Assembly (NCBI GenBank): GCA_002286715.1
Contig: NSJX01000003.1
Coordinates: 918,680-982,679, forward strand
Source of the DNA: Dentipellis sp. KUC8613
Taxonomy: Eukaryota; Basidiomycota; Agaricomycetes; Russulales; Hericiaceae
Length of the DNA: 64,000 bases
Direction of reading: 5' to 3'
The notes under the pieces were generated by a model, which ran no database searches, had not been told where the DNA came from, and saw only the letters and a program-made list of their open reading frames with translations. Both the position numbers and the translations under genes were made by a program. Positions 11,820 through 23,844 of this stretch are shown here, piece after piece (position 1 is the stretch's first letter; each line of letters begins with the position of its first letter).

Positions 11820-12673
11820 ATGCCAGACGACCTCGTCCCGTCCATCTCCTCCGGCCCCGTCGGCTCCCGCTTCGTCTCTCAGTCTGACATCGATACCGCA
11901 AAGGCCCGTCGTGAGGAGCAGTGGAAAGCTGCATATGCTCGGTGCGTCGCCCCTTTCGGCCCGCGTTAGTCTCTCCCTCTCAGTCCTGCCGCAGTCTCGG
12001 CCAGGAGCCTCCCCCAGTCCCCCAAGAAGATGCGTATGACGGCAGGAGTCTAGCAGAGGTACGCAATTCCCACCGCGCGTCCATTCGTGCCCAACTAACC
12101 TCCCCATTGATGGACCCCACCGGACGGGTCTCTCCGCCCTCATAGAAATTGGCCGCAAACAAAGTAAGTCGTGCTGGCCAGCCCCGCTCCTGGCCGCTGA
12201 TGGCACCCAGGCCGCAAAACAAGAAGAATGGGAGGAGAAGACTAAGCTAGCGAACCAGTTTCGTGCGCTGGAAGAGGACGAAATTATGTTCCTAGACTCC
12301 GTGCGAGAGCAGCAAGAGGAAGAGGAACGCAAACGTAAGGAACGCGACGGCGAAGAGCTCAAGGGCTTCAGAGAGTAGGGATTCCTCGATAGAACTTGAC
12401 TCAATGCTCACATCTGTCTCCAGAGCTGTTGCATCCAGGGTCATTGTCAAAACCCCACCAGCAACGTCTCCGCCAGCAGAGGTCGCCCCCAAAGCTAAAG
12501 TCACATCTGCACCACCTAAGAAAGACCCGAAAAAGTCTTTGAAGGGTGTCGTGGTTAAGAAAAAGCCAAAACTTGCTGGGGATTCCAAGGCAAAGCCAGC
12601 GCCGAAGGACTCGAAACCAAGCGAGGGCGGCAATGACGCGCCAGACCCCAAGCGGCGGAAAGTGTCCTCATAG
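11820..12673 (+). CDS. FAM192A/NIP30-type nuclear protein (PSME3-interacting family)
   Basis: This protein belongs to the family of human FAM192A (PSME3IP1, NIP30), a nuclear partner of the proteasome activator PA28-gamma; fungi lack that activator, so the role here is open. Five exons: 11820..11941, 11995..12058, 12146..12163 (18-nt micro-exon), 12211..12374 and 12424..12673, giving 205 residues. The N-terminal domain is recognisable: SRFVSQSDIDTAKARREEQW, then DGRSLAEKLAANKAAKQEEW, then NQFRALEEDEIMFLDSV followed by a run of Glu/Arg/Lys ending KGFRE. The C-terminal tail is Ala/Pro/Lys-rich and ends in a basic KRRKVSS that could act as a nuclear localisation signal. The reading frame across the micro-exon is confirmed by the family pattern on both sides. 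Confidence 0.85.
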
Positions 12674-12761
12674 CTCGTGTAACATAGTAGTGTGTATATA
12701 TTTATCTCCGGCGCTGTGTATCCTCTTCCTGGAGTGTTATTCCATGCAGCAAAACGACCAA

Positions 12762-14400
12762 TCATCTCCTGGTAACCGGACTTGGTGTTGGTGTCCACCT
12801 CACCCGGTTCAGATCCTTCTCCTGCTTCCCCTCCCACCCACTCATCCTCCCCATCGCCTCCGCCCGCCGAGATGCTGCGGTACCCATAGTCGTACGGTCC
12901 AAAAGTCTTTTCGCGGCCGGGGTAAGAGCCCCTGCCGCGTCGGCTCTTCGCGGGGTCCACGATGGGGGCGGCATGTCCGCCATCTTGCCGCCCGTGCCTC
13001 TCCGCGCACCACCCAACACGGGCGTTCGGCCGGAACCAAGAAGACTGGCTTTAGCCCGCAGGCTCTTTGCTGCCGAAGATGAGAGTTTATGCGAGAGTGC
13101 CTCGCGTGGAGAGGGTGCAGAGATGTGGAAGGGCGTGCTCCGCGGGGGTAGAGACGCGTCCGCAGGGTCGTCGGATTGCGAAAGAATTCGAGGGGTACCC
13201 ACGAGCGTGCCCAATGTCATAAGTTGCTTGACCGCAGCAGGGCCAAGCTCGGATGGCGTTGGCGAGGGCATAGCAGGGACGTAAGAAAAGTTATTTACGC
13301 CAGGAGATCTCGGTCGGTCTGCAACAGTACTATCAGTAAACACTGAAATGGTAGTGTAGTAAAAGCATACAAGGTGTGCCAGCTATAGCAGCATCGATGC
13401 GGCTTCTCGTAGGGCTCGGAGGGGCAGAGACTCCACGCGAGCCTGATGCGTCCTCGTCTTGTTCCGCTAGTCGAGTGTTGCTATGCTTGATGACCTTGGG
13501 CTCGTTCTTCGATTCTGCATTCGCCCGTCTTGTGACAGCTAGAGGATCGTGCGGTGAGACGTCTGCATCCGGTGGGAACATGAACGCATTCCTCGTCCTG
13601 AAGCGCCATCCATCCACGCCAGCCGACCGGGTGTCTTTCTTGGGGGCCATGACATCCACCACCTCCTCGCCGCCCTCCGTCGCGCGCAAAGCAAGCTCCT
13701 TGCCCTTATCCTCTTCTTCATCCACGTTCATCTCCTGCTCACCATCCGCCTTCTCCTTTCCTTTCCCCTTGTCCTCCCCAGCGGCCGTAATCAGCCCCTT
13801 CGGGACCGGCGCCTCAATCCGCATCTTCTCCCTCACCCCCGTCGCCGGCGGCGCCTCGATCAGCATCCTCTCGCGCCCCTCCAGCATGCGCTCCCTCTGT
13901 GCCTCCACGCGCCGCTGCGCATCCCATGCCCAGCTGTACTTTTCCTTCCGCCGCTTGTTCTCCTCCTCCAGAATCTGCGTGAAGCTCGAGTTGTCTTCGG
14001 ACGTATAGCGCGCCTGGAACGCATCGAGGCTCATGCTCGTGTCGTATCGTGCACGCTTGGCGGGCGGGCCATCGGCGTCGGTGCGTGGTGTGCGGGACGG
14101 CAGCGGTGTGTCGGAAGGCCCGCCGCCGTAGGGCGTCTCCGATGGCGTTTGCCATGGTCGAGCGCGGGGTGCAGGTGTGCTGAGCTCTTCGAGCCGGCGC
14201 ACGCTCGCGCTGATGAGCGCAGGATCCTGCGTGTGCAGGGCGTCGAGGTAGGTGTTGGTAGCGTCGAGGTGGACGAGCGAGGGGAAGAAGTCGCGCGCGA
14301 TGATGTGCGAGAGAGCGGCGGTGTACTCGTCTTCGTCGAGCACGAGTTGGCGATCGAGAGAGCGCTCGGGCGGCGGTGTCGATGGTCCTGGAGTTGACAT
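12762..14400 (-). CDS. ESS2: ESS2/DGCR14-type splicing factor
   Basis: ESS2 (DGCR14, fission yeast Bis1) is a nuclear protein associated with the spliceosomal C complex. Two exons, 14400..13371 and 13318..12762, give 528 residues. The N-terminus has VLDEDEYTAALSHIIARDFF, the hallmark helix of the family, followed by a leucine-rich segment. A charged EENKRRKEKYSWAWDAQRRV block lies near residue 150, and WRFRTRNAFMFPPDA near 270. The second exon carries NNFSYVPAMPSPTPSELG and LMTLGTLVGTPRIL, matching the usual end of the domain. The 52-nt intron is preferred over a 28-nt alternative that uses the same donor, because 28 nt is shorter than any other intron here. It is convergent with the FAM192A-type gene; the stops are 88 nt apart. 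Confidence 0.85.
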
Positions 14401-15098
14401 GGTTGTCTGCGAAATCTGTAGATAGACCACCGCGAGGGGACGGTATCAGTAGGTGATGGTCAAGGTGTAAGTGAAGCAGCTGCTCAGAGGCGCCACTTGC
14501 TGCACGCGCCGCTAAGACCGGGCGCTTAGCCACACTCGGGCGCATCATGGAGGTGGACCACAGAATCATAGAGTCCACTTGCATTCGGTCGGCGATGTTT
14601 GCAAGTCATATATATTCACTATTCACACCGTACTACTACTAAGTAAGAATCAGAACAGTAACGTAACGTACGTCGCGGAATATCGAATCACATCGCGCAG
14701 GCTGGTATCATAGAACAACCGTCCCGACACAGGACCTGAGAAGAGGAGAACAGGCGAGCCGGAAAACGGATGCAAAGAGGACAGCGTGCGCTCTATCGTC
14801 ACTGGGGTCGGTGCGACAGCGGGGCACCAGGGCATAATCGTGGGGAGGGGAGGGGGTTGGGGAAATCATCAACAGAGAAGGGGGCAAATAAACGTGAACG
14901 GGGGAAAGAGTGTGTGATTGTCAGTGACTCCTTGAGAGTCCGCAAGGGCCGGTATCTCACCACCGGGTTCGCACATAATATAACACAAACCAGGATGACA
15001 ATAAGCAAAGGGAAAAGTAAGAGACAACAAGGAAGGAGAAGAAAGCTTGTAGAAGATACAACACTCAAAGAGATCTGCCAATGGCAATTGCATGGGCC
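14401..15098. other. Intergenic, ESS2 upstream / nudE downstream
   Basis: This is 698 nt between the ESS2 start and the nudE stop, both on the minus strand. It contains an AT-rich patch near 14600-14650 and purine-rich stretches near 14840-15060. No gene was recognised. Confidence 0.5.
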
Positions 15099-17320
15099 TC
15101 AACGGAATGCACTGCTCCCTGAACGTGGTCGCGACTTGTCGGAGGGATTCAGAAATCGGTTCTCCGCATCGGACTCGCCGCCAGCGCTTCTCCGGCCCCC
15201 CAGATTTGGTCGACCAATTCTGCTCTGCGAAAGCGAGGAATGGGATGCCGACGTCGGGAGCTTGGACTGTCCACGGACCGTCACATTGGCAGAGGGCAGC
15301 TGGGGAAGTGCCTTGTTGGGGTCCTTGAAAGACGAAGGCGATGCATAGCTAGCCCCAAATGCAGCGCGAAGGGGAATGTTGCTCTCCGAGGAGGGGAAGA
15401 GGTTATTCGTTGGGGAGCCTGCTGTGCTCGAGCCGAGCGACGAGCGCTTAGTGTTGCCTGAGTAGGGACCACCAGCACCAGGACCCGTCGACCGCTTGAA
15501 ACCCGCTGCCCCTGCCGTAGAGGCATGCGCATACAGACCAGACGTAGGCACGGGGAGGAATGTGGGTGTCGTCGGGCGGGATACGGGGGTCGGGATAGTG
15601 CTCGTGGTTGCGGTTGTGCTGATACTACTCCTGCCTTCTGTTGAGGTAGATTGCCGCGACTGTGGCCTACGCAAACCGGTCGGCATCACGCTTCGAGACA
15701 ACATGTCCCGGTGCTCGGTGGTCGGGGAGGGTGTACTGTCTCCCGCGGTTGACGCATATGGGCGGAAGTGCGCGGTGGATGATGTCGATCCTCGCCTCAC
15801 CACTTTGTCCTTAGACTTGACGGGTGATGGAGAGTCCTCCATGATAAGCACCCAGCCCGTAGAATCACCAGCTGGTGTCCGCTTCTTCTCATCGTAATCG
15901 GCGCTGTGTCGACTGAGAAGTGTTGGTCGGGGTCGTTCCTCTGACGACCGATGCTGATAAGAGCTGGTCGAGGCAGTAGAGGAAAGGCTTGAGGGTTTGG
16001 AGGCCGAAGGAGTGACTGCGGGACCAGGACGGCTCGTGCTGCCCATGCGAAGTCGTGGCACACGCGTGTGTATCTTCTGCTCGAGGTTCTTCACGCGTGC
16101 CCTCATCTCCGACACCATTTGTACGCCCTTGTTCTTCGAGGCCGTGCCGGTGACAGTGCTCGCGGTACTTGCGTTTAATCCATTCATAGGACGCGGTGTG
16201 GGTCGAGTGGTCGCGATACGTGGAGGAATTCGAGACGGCGTATGAGATGGTGTAGAGAGGCTGGGCAAAGTGCTCGAGCGGGTAACGGGTGTCGTCGGTG
16301 TGGATGCGGTAGGAGACCTGAGAGTCGATGTCTTCACTCGAGGGACCGCGAAGCCCGCCCGTTGGAGCAACGCCGACTGACCAGCATCGGAACTAAGGGA
16401 CGAGGTTGTAGCGCGAGGTGTTTCAGAGCTTGGGGAAGGAGGCTCATACTCAGGCGAGAGATCAGCAAGCTGAAGGTCAGGTGGTGGTTGCAAGTGCAGT
16501 AGATCGTCTTCGGAGCGTTGTGTAATGCTCGGCATGAGGGACGAAGGCGCCGAGGATTCGAGCTCTGTGGTAGAAGAGTTGACAGTGAAAGTCGAGGCAC
16601 GCGCATTGGCAGCCTGTAGTTGATCACGGATAATGGCCACTTCCTCTTTGGAATCTGGCGGACGTTTTCAGAATGCACGGCAGAGCGAGAGGAGGAAAGA
16701 AGACACTTACCTCTGAGTTCGTCTCGAAGTCTCTGGCACTCCTCTTCCATGCTGGCCTTGTCCAACAGCTCATGTTCAAGAAGGATCTTCTCCTCTAGTG
16801 CACGAGAGTATTTGGCTTCAATGTCAGCGAGACTGGATGATACGGCGCGCTCGTTGCGTTCCAGATCGTCGTTGCCCATTTCTAGCTCCCGAAATTGAAC
16901 CTTGAGTCTCTGGTGGTCCTGCCGCAGAGTATCCAGCTCGCGTTGGAGAGAGGCCGATGTCGTGTTGTGGGTGGTTTGAAGGGACATGAACTTGGACTAG
17001 AGAGGTGTGAGAGGTGGGCAGGACATCGAAGAGACGGACACACCTTCCAGTCGTCGCGCTCGTTCTCAGCGCGCTCGACCTTTACCTTGAGATCCTGCTG
17101 TGCCTTCTCCGTCCTCTGGAGTTCACGTTCAAGCTCCTCCTCTAACTCCTTGCTAGACTGATGGAATTCGTCGAGTTCGGTCTTGGTTTCTGCCAGCATA
17201 TCCGCGACCTCGTAGTACTTGGACTTCCAATCCGTCTGTGAAGAGTAGGAGCTGGAACAACGTGAGCAAGCGACGACGACAGCAAGGGAACAGCAAGTAC
17301 TTTGCATTGCTGTCGGCCAT
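15099..17320 (-). CDS. nudE: NudE nuclear distribution protein (dynein/LIS1 partner)
   Basis: NudE/NDEL1 proteins bind LIS1 and dynein and are needed for nuclear migration along microtubules. Four exons: 17320..17301, 17251..17044, 16996..16711 and 16654..15099, giving 689 residues. Residues 8-175 form an almost uninterrupted coiled coil, starting DWKSKYYEVADMLAETK, which matches the family's LIS1-binding region. A second motif at about residue 335-360 (QMVSEMRARVKNLEQKIH) is the conserved start of the NUDE C-terminal domain. The rest is Ser/Thr/Pro-rich and probably disordered, longer than in animals but usual for fungi. Exon 1 is only 20 nt; the acceptor at 17252 rather than one nearer the coiled coil is required to keep the frame. 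Confidence 0.88.
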
Positions 17321-17523
17321 GATGTTCTCCTTACGCAAGATGTCTGCGGGAGAGAGAACGGCGGTCATCGCCAAGGGAGATGGCCCGCCGAGAGAGGGAA
17401 TGAGGAGAGCGTGACTGACAGTGCCAGCCGCGTCGAGTCGGGCGTTATTGTCCTCTGTTTGCAACTCGGCCACATTTGTGACGCTCAATTATCCTTCTAC
17501 AACTACACTCTAATGGCTATACA

Positions 17524-18233
17524 CTATCTGGCTTTGCACACTTTCGTTTCTCTATCCGCCCCGTCTTCGAGCATCGCATCGCCTCCCATGACACTGGTTC
17601 CATCGTCGCACCTGTTCACGCCTGTCAGCCACCGGAACGCACGCCTGCCACACATGTGCACACCTGCTTCACTTGTCGCAAAAACCACGCCCAGGTCGTT
17701 CCGCGCAGTCGTGACGTAGTAGCTTCGGGCATCCCCCAGCGAAATCTGACGAACACATGACGCGTAGAGCGTTACAATTTACGAGGCACACGCACCACTA
17801 CGCCTTTTACGACGTCCCCACCCCGGAAGCAGTCCCCAATTTTGACCTTGTCTTTCTCTGTGGCGCGCACGTCTTGGACGCGAATGACGCCTGTAAATTC
17901 CTCACCTGCAGGGAGCGGCACGCCGTCGACGACTGTAATCGAGAGCATAGCCTGTTGTGGAGAGAGACGCGTGACAGAGCCCAGTACGACTGAATTTGGC
18001 GCGGGTGGGTGTGGGCGGACGCGTGAAATAACGAGAGCCTAGGAGATGTAAGGAGTGCAGTGTGGGGAAGAAGGGCGGAAAAGGGGACCGACAGGGCCGT
18101 CGTGAGTGGGGATGCCGAGGAGCGAGGCTCTTGGGACGGCGTCCCTCTGGTAGAATCCGGCGCCGAGACGGGGGGCAGGACCACGGGGAAGGGGGAAGGG
18201 CTGGCCAGGGAGCAAATAGTCTTGCGAGGCCAT
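17524..18233 (-). CDS. CSL4: RNA exosome subunit CSL4 (EXOSC1)
   Basis: CSL4 is one of the three S1-domain cap subunits of the RNA exosome. Four exons: 18233..18093, 18038..17796, 17745..17664 and 17621..17524, giving 187 residues (human about 195). The N-terminal domain starts QDYLLPGQPFPLP. The S1 domain runs through FTGVIRVQDVRATEKDKVKI and FRGGDVVKGVVISLGDARSYYV, the latter closely matching the family's FRPGDIV..VISLGD core. The C-terminal NDLGVVFATSEAG is followed by a short last exon ending ADRETKVCKAR, which is more divergent and therefore less certain. The gene is divergent from the E2 gene with 160 nt between starts. Confidence 0.87.
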
Positions 18234-18393
18234 CGTACCAGTCAGAAGAATTAGAGTCACTGGAATTAGATAAAAGCTCGGACGTCGCGGTACGAGACGC
18301 GCGCATCAATTGTTTGTCGCCTGTTTGGTCTCCCCATAAAACTCGAGACTGCCAGCGCCTCCGCTCTCCTCCGTCCGAGCCTCGTCAGTCCCC
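18234..18393. promoter_or_regulatory. Shared divergent promoter, CSL4 / PDH-E2
   Basis: This is 160 nt between the start codons of CSL4 (-) and the E2 gene (+). A CCATAAAACTCG sequence at about 18333-18344 lies roughly 55 nt upstream of the E2 start and could serve as a TATA-like element. A pyrimidine-rich run follows it. Confidence 0.4.
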
Positions 18394-20034
18394 ATGTCCG
18401 CTTCCTCCATCGCCCGCATTCTCACAAGACGTGCGTTCTCTCTTCATTGTCCATTTGTTGGCGCGTTTCTCACGTCTTGACCAGGCATACACGTCTCGGC
18501 TCGCCGGAATGCCCTCTCCAAGATGGGCATGCCCGCCATGAGTCCGACCATGACGGAGGGTGGCATTTCGTCGTGGAAAAAGGCAGAGGGCGAGTCCTTC
18601 TCTGCTGGTGATGTTCTCCTGGAGATCGTGCGTCGTGTTTGCATTGTGTAACCCTACTTCATGCTCACGCGTCATACCACTAGGAAACGGACAAGGCCGT
18701 CATTGACGTCGAGGCTCAGGACGACGGTGTTGTCGCCAAGATCATCGTGAGCACCTCTGTCATTGTCCCAACATTCATCGGCTATACGCGCATTGCAGAA
18801 ACCTGACGGTTCGAAGAACATCGCTGTCGGCTCCCCCATTGCCATTCTCGCAGAGGAGGGAGACGACCTCTCTGCCGCTGCTGAGATGGCTGAAAAGGCG
18901 TCTTCGGAGCAGCCCGAGCCTCCCAAGACGGAGGAGAGTGCTCCTCCCCCGCCACCAAAGTCCGAACAGCCCCCTCCCAAGGCCGAGAGCTCCGCGCCCA
19001 AACCTGAGTCGAAGTCTGAGCTGGCAGAGGGTGACCGCATCTTCGCGTCGCCCATCGCGAAGAAGATTGCTCTCGAGCGTGGCATTCCCCTGTCCAAGAT
19101 CAAGGGCACTGGTCCCGAAGGCCGTATCATTCGGGAAGACGTCGAGAAGTACCAGCCTCCAGCGGCTACTGCTGCCGCTCCTGCTCCTGCACCGGGCGCT
19201 CCCGCCGCACAGACGCCCGACTACGTCGACATTCCTCTCACCAACATGCGTCGGACTATTGGCCAACGTCTGTCCCAGGCCAAGGTCGAGGCGCCGCACT
19301 ACTACCTGACGGTCGACATCAACATGGACAAGGTCACAAAACTGCGCGAAGTCTTTAACAAGACCTTTGCGGAGAAGGACAAGGCCGCCAAGCTGAGTGT
19401 CAACGACTTCATCGTCAAGGCAGTGAGCAAGGCGCTCGAGGACGTCCCCGAGGCAAATTCCGCATGGCTCGGTGAAGTGGTCAGGCAGTATGTAATATGC
19501 TTGCCTCATTTTCTAGCCGGATCTGACGTGGATGCCGCTTAGATACAAGAAGGCTGACATTTGCATTGCCGTTGCCACTCCCAACGGTCTGATCACACCC
19601 ATAATCAAGGACGTCGGTTCGAAGGGTCTTTCGACGATCTCTGCTGAGGCTAAGGCGTTGGCAAAGAAGGCGCGTGACGGGAAGCTGCAGCCCCAAGAAT
19701 ATCAGGTATGTCTTGCCAAACTCTGCCACATCTATTCAGGTTCTTAAAGACTCTTGTGCTGCAGGGTGGGACTTTCACCATCTCGAACTTGGGCATGTAC
19801 GACATCAACCACTTCACCGCCATCATCAACCCGCCTCAGTCGTGCATCCTGGCTGTTGGGTCTACACAACCAACCCTTGTCCCTGCACCAGAAGAGGAGC
19901 GCGGCTTCAAGACAGTGAACATCATGAAAGTTACGCTCAGCTCTGACCACCGTACTGTCGACGGTGCTGTCGGCGCGAGGTGGCTGTCTGCGTTCAAGGG
20001 ATACCTGGAGAACCCGTTGACCTTCATGCTCTGA
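18394..20034 (+). CDS. LAT1: Pyruvate dehydrogenase E2 (dihydrolipoyl acetyltransferase)
   Basis: This is the mitochondrial E2 core of the pyruvate dehydrogenase complex, which passes acetyl groups from E1 to CoA through a lipoyl arm. Six exons: 18394..18430, 18485..18627, 18684..18746, 18799..19487, 19543..19705 and 19765..20034, giving 454 residues. An Arg/Ser-rich presequence leads into one lipoyl domain ([13 protein letters not shown]), with the lipoylated Lys64 in ETDKA. A Pro/Glu-rich linker follows, then an E3-binding domain ([20 protein letters not shown]). The catalytic domain ends with [13 protein letters not shown], supplying the His (about 427) and Asp (about 431) of the active site. 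The single lipoyl domain is usual for fungi. Lipoyl synthase, which makes its cofactor, is encoded at 24808-26282. Confidence 0.95.
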
Positions 20035-20495
20035 GAGCCTATGGCTTTAGGGGCAGGATATCCCTAGACGGTCTTTTCTTCTTTTTATTTTCGACATAGA
20101 CTTATGTTCGCTTGTTGTATACGTCTGCGCTAATTCGTTTGCTCTCTCACCACTTTCGCATATACAATCTCATGGGGATTCTTGGAACTACGGGTCGTCT
20201 TGACCAGTCGGCTTGTTCGCTGTCGATGTGATGTGAAGAGCTCAATGGCATGGCGACTGTGTGTGGTTGGCTATGGGTTTGCTGGCTGCTGTACGGCTTG
20301 AGCGCGTTGGATCTGGATCTTATCGTGATGTCACCGATCGGGGCGACTTGAACACGACATGCTTGTCTCGTAATCTGCATTTTGACCTTGACTCCATTTC
20401 CCGCCTCGCTATAGTATCACCACTTTCTATCCATCGCGGATATATACCTGCATAACATTGTCATCCGCTTAAATCGCAGCTCTCACTGTACGATC
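20035..20495. other. Intergenic, E2 3' / KAE1 5' region
   Basis: This is 461 nt between two + strand genes. A T-rich stretch at 20071-20090 fits the E2 3' untranslated region. A GGATATATACCTGC sequence at 20439-20452, about 50 nt upstream of the KAE1 start, resembles a TATA element. Confidence 0.45.
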
Positions 20496-21963
20496 ATGCC
20501 TGGTCGTTTGCGTAAGAACCCCTTGAAGAAACCAGGTAATGCGTCACCGAGAATGGTCAGTACCTCCTCACCTAACCGCACTTTACAGAACGGCCATACC
20601 TTGCGCTGGGGCTCGAAGGCTCTGCGAACAAGCTGGGTGCCGGTATCATTAAACACGATGTCTATGGGTCAACTTCCGTGCTCTCAAATGTCCGACACAC
20701 ATACATCACTCCCCCGGGCGAAGGCTTCCTTCCTCGAGACACCGCACAACACCACCGCGATTGGGCTCTCATGGTCATCAACGATGCTGTAAAGAAGGCA
20801 GGCATCTCCATGCATGATCTCGACTGTATATGCTTCACGAAGGGTGAGGCTAGATCTGCTTCGTGGTCGGTAATAAAGATCTCTGACCCGCTGCAGGTCC
20901 CGGGATGGGTGCTCCATTGCAGTCCGTTGCGCTCGTCGCACGGACATTATCGCTGCTATTCAACAAACCACTCGTCGGTGTCAACCACTGCGTTGGCCGT
21001 GAGTTCCTCCCCTCAGAGGCCCTGTTCAGACTGAAACTCAAACGCATCCGTAGACATCGAGATGGGGCGTAACATCACCGGCGCCCGCAATCCCGTCGTG
21101 CTGTATGTGTCCGGAGGAAACACGCAGGTGATCGCCTACTCGCGGCAGTGTTATCGGATATTCGGCGAGACGCTGGACATCGCTGTCGGAAATTGCTTGG
21201 ACCGGTTCGCGAGGGTCATCAACCTCAGCAACGATCCCAGCCCGGGTCAGAACATCGAGCAAGAAGCAAAAAAGTAGGCGCACTGCTCCGTTCCGCCGTG
21301 CCACTGCTCATGAAATTTGCACAGAGGAAATCGGCTGCTCCCATTGCCCTATACAACGAAGGGTATGGATATCAGTCTCTCTGGTATCCTGACGTCCGCC
21401 GAAGCTCTCACTTTGGACAAGCGGTTCCGCGCCGACGGAAAGCCTCGCGGGCCGGACGACACTGACTATTTCACACCTGCGGATTTGTGCTTCTCCCTTC
21501 AGGAGACGGTGTTCGCCATGCTGGTCGAAATCACCGAGCGTGCGATGGCCCATATTGGGAGCAAGGAGGTCTTGATTGTTGGTGGTGTAGGCTGTAAGTA
21601 CTCATCGCGATCTCCAGGTGATTGCGTCTTAACTGGTTGGGATCAGGTAATGAACGGCTGCAGGACATGATGGGTATTATGGCCAAGGAGCGAGGTGGCC
21701 AGATCTTCGCGACCGATGAACGGTGAGCATCGTACTGGATCTGGGGGATTCACCTAACTCAGGCTCCTTCAGGTTTTGCATCGACAATGGTATCATGATC
21801 GCGCAGGCAGGACTGCTAAGCTTCCGGATGGGGTACGAAACGCCCTTGGCAAAAAGCTCGTGTACACAAAGGTAACCCACTCCCTCAGTCCATTGCCATG
21901 GCGAACCCTAATCTCCCTTGTAGATTCCGGACCGACCAGGTTCATGTAGCATGGAGAGCGTAA
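20496..21963 (+). CDS. KAE1: KAE1/OSGEP, tRNA t6A synthase of the KEOPS (EKC) complex
   Basis: KAE1 catalyses transfer of threonylcarbamoyl to A37 of ANN-decoding tRNAs within the KEOPS/EKC complex. Eight exons: 20496..20535, 20589..20843, 20897..20998, 21054..21273, 21325..21593, 21647..21722, 21773..21871 and 21924..21963, giving 366 residues. The ASKHA fold is clear: [14 protein letters not shown] at the N-terminus, then [24 protein letters not shown] brings both metal-binding histidines, and [15 protein letters not shown] is the phosphate loop. IVGGVGCNERLQ and [13 protein letters not shown] follow, the latter with the metal-binding aspartate. The last exon ends VHVAWRA, the normal C-terminus of the eukaryotic protein. 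There is no mitochondrial presequence, so this is the cytosolic/nuclear form rather than QRI7. Confidence 0.95.
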
Positions 21964-22117
21964 GATAGACGACGTCCAACCCAGCTTGTATGTGACAGAC
22001 AGCCTGTTTCTGTAACAATATTGTGGAATTCCTATATATATGTAGCAATACAGACGCCTTGGTATCTAGAGGTGATTAGTGGGTGTCAATCCAAATGGGC
22101 GCCGCCTCTCCTTGCGG

Positions 22118-23205
22118 CTATGCTTGTGCGACGTTGGATGATACTAATTTGTGGCCGTCTGGGTCACCGCTGTCCTTCAGTTCCGCTAGAACCGTGTCCA
22201 GACGCTCCCACCACCACCGGTTGACGTCCTCATACTCCCCGCCAGTGCCCTCCTCGCCTACTCTAGCATGCCATGGTTTGTCATGGAGGATGTAGTGCAG
22301 GCAGCGGATCTCTTCGTCACGCCATAATGGGGTGTGAATGACCCTGAGCGTCTTCAGCGCGTTGTACACCCAGGGCAGTGGCTTCCACTTTCCTTCAAAG
22401 AAAGCGGCGAGAAGGTCTTGATCGGGGAAGGAGAATGAAGGAACAAGAGGCGATGTGTTCAGATAGTGTATGACTGAATCAGAGAGCGGCTGTGATGGGT
22501 TGACGACAACGAGTCCCGAATTAAGGAGGTTGTAAGGGCGCGGGCTCGAAGGGGTAATTTCCGTGGGGTTTGTAATGGCTGTTGGATGTCCGAGGGGTGT
22601 GTACGCGCAGTTCTCTGGAATCCTAAGATTACATGAGTCCGGAACAGACTCGGAGGCTAGCAGCGAGGGCATACCAGTCGGCTGGGTAATGGGGCAGTTT
22701 ACGGGGGTTGCAGGCACAGGCATGCGCAGCTGCTATCCACCCTTCGGGAAGTTCGAGGTCCATAAGCTCGTCCATATTTCGACGAACGATCATGTCGGAA
22801 TCCATGAGAACGATACGCTGCGAGATGTGAGACAAGAGTGACAGCACAATCACGATTTCTCTTACCTCGAATTCCACCAATTCGAACCCTCTGGATTGAA
22901 TCGGCGTTAGCGGCCATGCAGATGCCTCTCGTGCATACGTACCTCAGCTTTGTCCATGTATCTGCAAACCGCGCGTCGTGAGAAGACAGTGAATGTGTGC
23001 CATCTGGAGGTTGTAAAGATTCGATGTCTCTTGTCAAGATGCCGCGTTTGTCAAGAACCGCCCTGGCCTCTTGAGACAATTGCGGGGTAACCATGATCAC
23101 CAGCGGGTACTTGGAGTCCACAGATTGCAGCGATGAGTGGACGACAAGAGCACCCGGGAGGTATGAATCCTTGGTCAATAATGTGACATATGCCTTGCGT
23201 GCCAT
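22118..23205 (-). CDS. GT8-family glycosyltransferase (glycogenin/galactinol-synthase type)
   Basis: This is a retaining glycosyltransferase of family GT8, using a nucleotide-sugar donor. Four exons: 23205..22943, 22890..22866, 22817..22675 and 22622..22118, giving 311 residues. It starts ARKAYVTLLTKDSYLPGA, the usual GT8 beginning. The exon 2-3 junction gives RGFELVEFERIVLMDSDMIV with the metal-binding DSD at residues 102-104. PYNLLNSGLVVVNPS and FPDQDLLAAFF are the typical acceptor-side motifs, and the C-terminal half includes ILHDKPWHAR, which has the conserved H.KPW. There is no signal peptide or membrane span, so it is probably cytosolic. The acceptor (glycogenin-like self-glucosylation, inositol or other) is not clear. 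The 25-nt exon 2 is needed to keep the frame. Confidence 0.87.
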
Positions 23206-23844
23206 GCTTGGACGTTCTGTAGAGGGGTGTTGAGGAATTGGAACGGGGACTGTGAGTACTTACGCTGCCCCCGATCCGTGTGTATGATCACATCAGCAGA
23301 GAAAGACGATGCCGGCGTTTGGGAGATGGCGACAGATAACGATGCGCTGCAGGATATAAATCGCGGAGGGTGCGAGGCTTTCCCGTTGTTGCGACATAGT
23401 GAGGACAGAGATGAAACTCCGGGCAAGATAACATCCCGCCGGTTAGATAGTAGCGGCGCGCCAATGCTGATCGTCCTGATGGGGCACATGCCTGGCCGCA
23501 GTGCACGCATCAGCGACTGACATGCGCTGTTTGCTTCACTGAAAATAATGGCGCACAATGCTCGGACGTAATGTTTTCCTGAGGTTCTGCATCACAATTC
23601 TACAATGACAATGAATTGCAGACAGGCAGGAGAATAGACTAAATGCCAAAACACTCGCGGCATTGACTGCCAACATCCTCCGTATGGTGTCGAGAACGAA
23701 GAAACATACACGCAGCTCACGCTCATGTGCATCCGCAGTTATCATGCAATTAGATTGGCATGGTCGTACAACATGACATGCAGTGGTGATAGCGAGAATA
23801 GAAAAGCGAACATGCGAGAGGGCATAACGATGGGATGCCTGTTT
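23206..23844. other. Intergenic, no gene
   Basis: This is 639 nt between the GT8 start and the RPS28 stop, both on the minus strand. Open frames are short and show no family features. Confidence 0.5.

Noticed and set aside
13376..14008. Plus-strand Ser-rich frame of about 210 residues.
   Set aside because: It is antisense to the coding exon 1 of ESS2; low-complexity composition explains the absence of stops.
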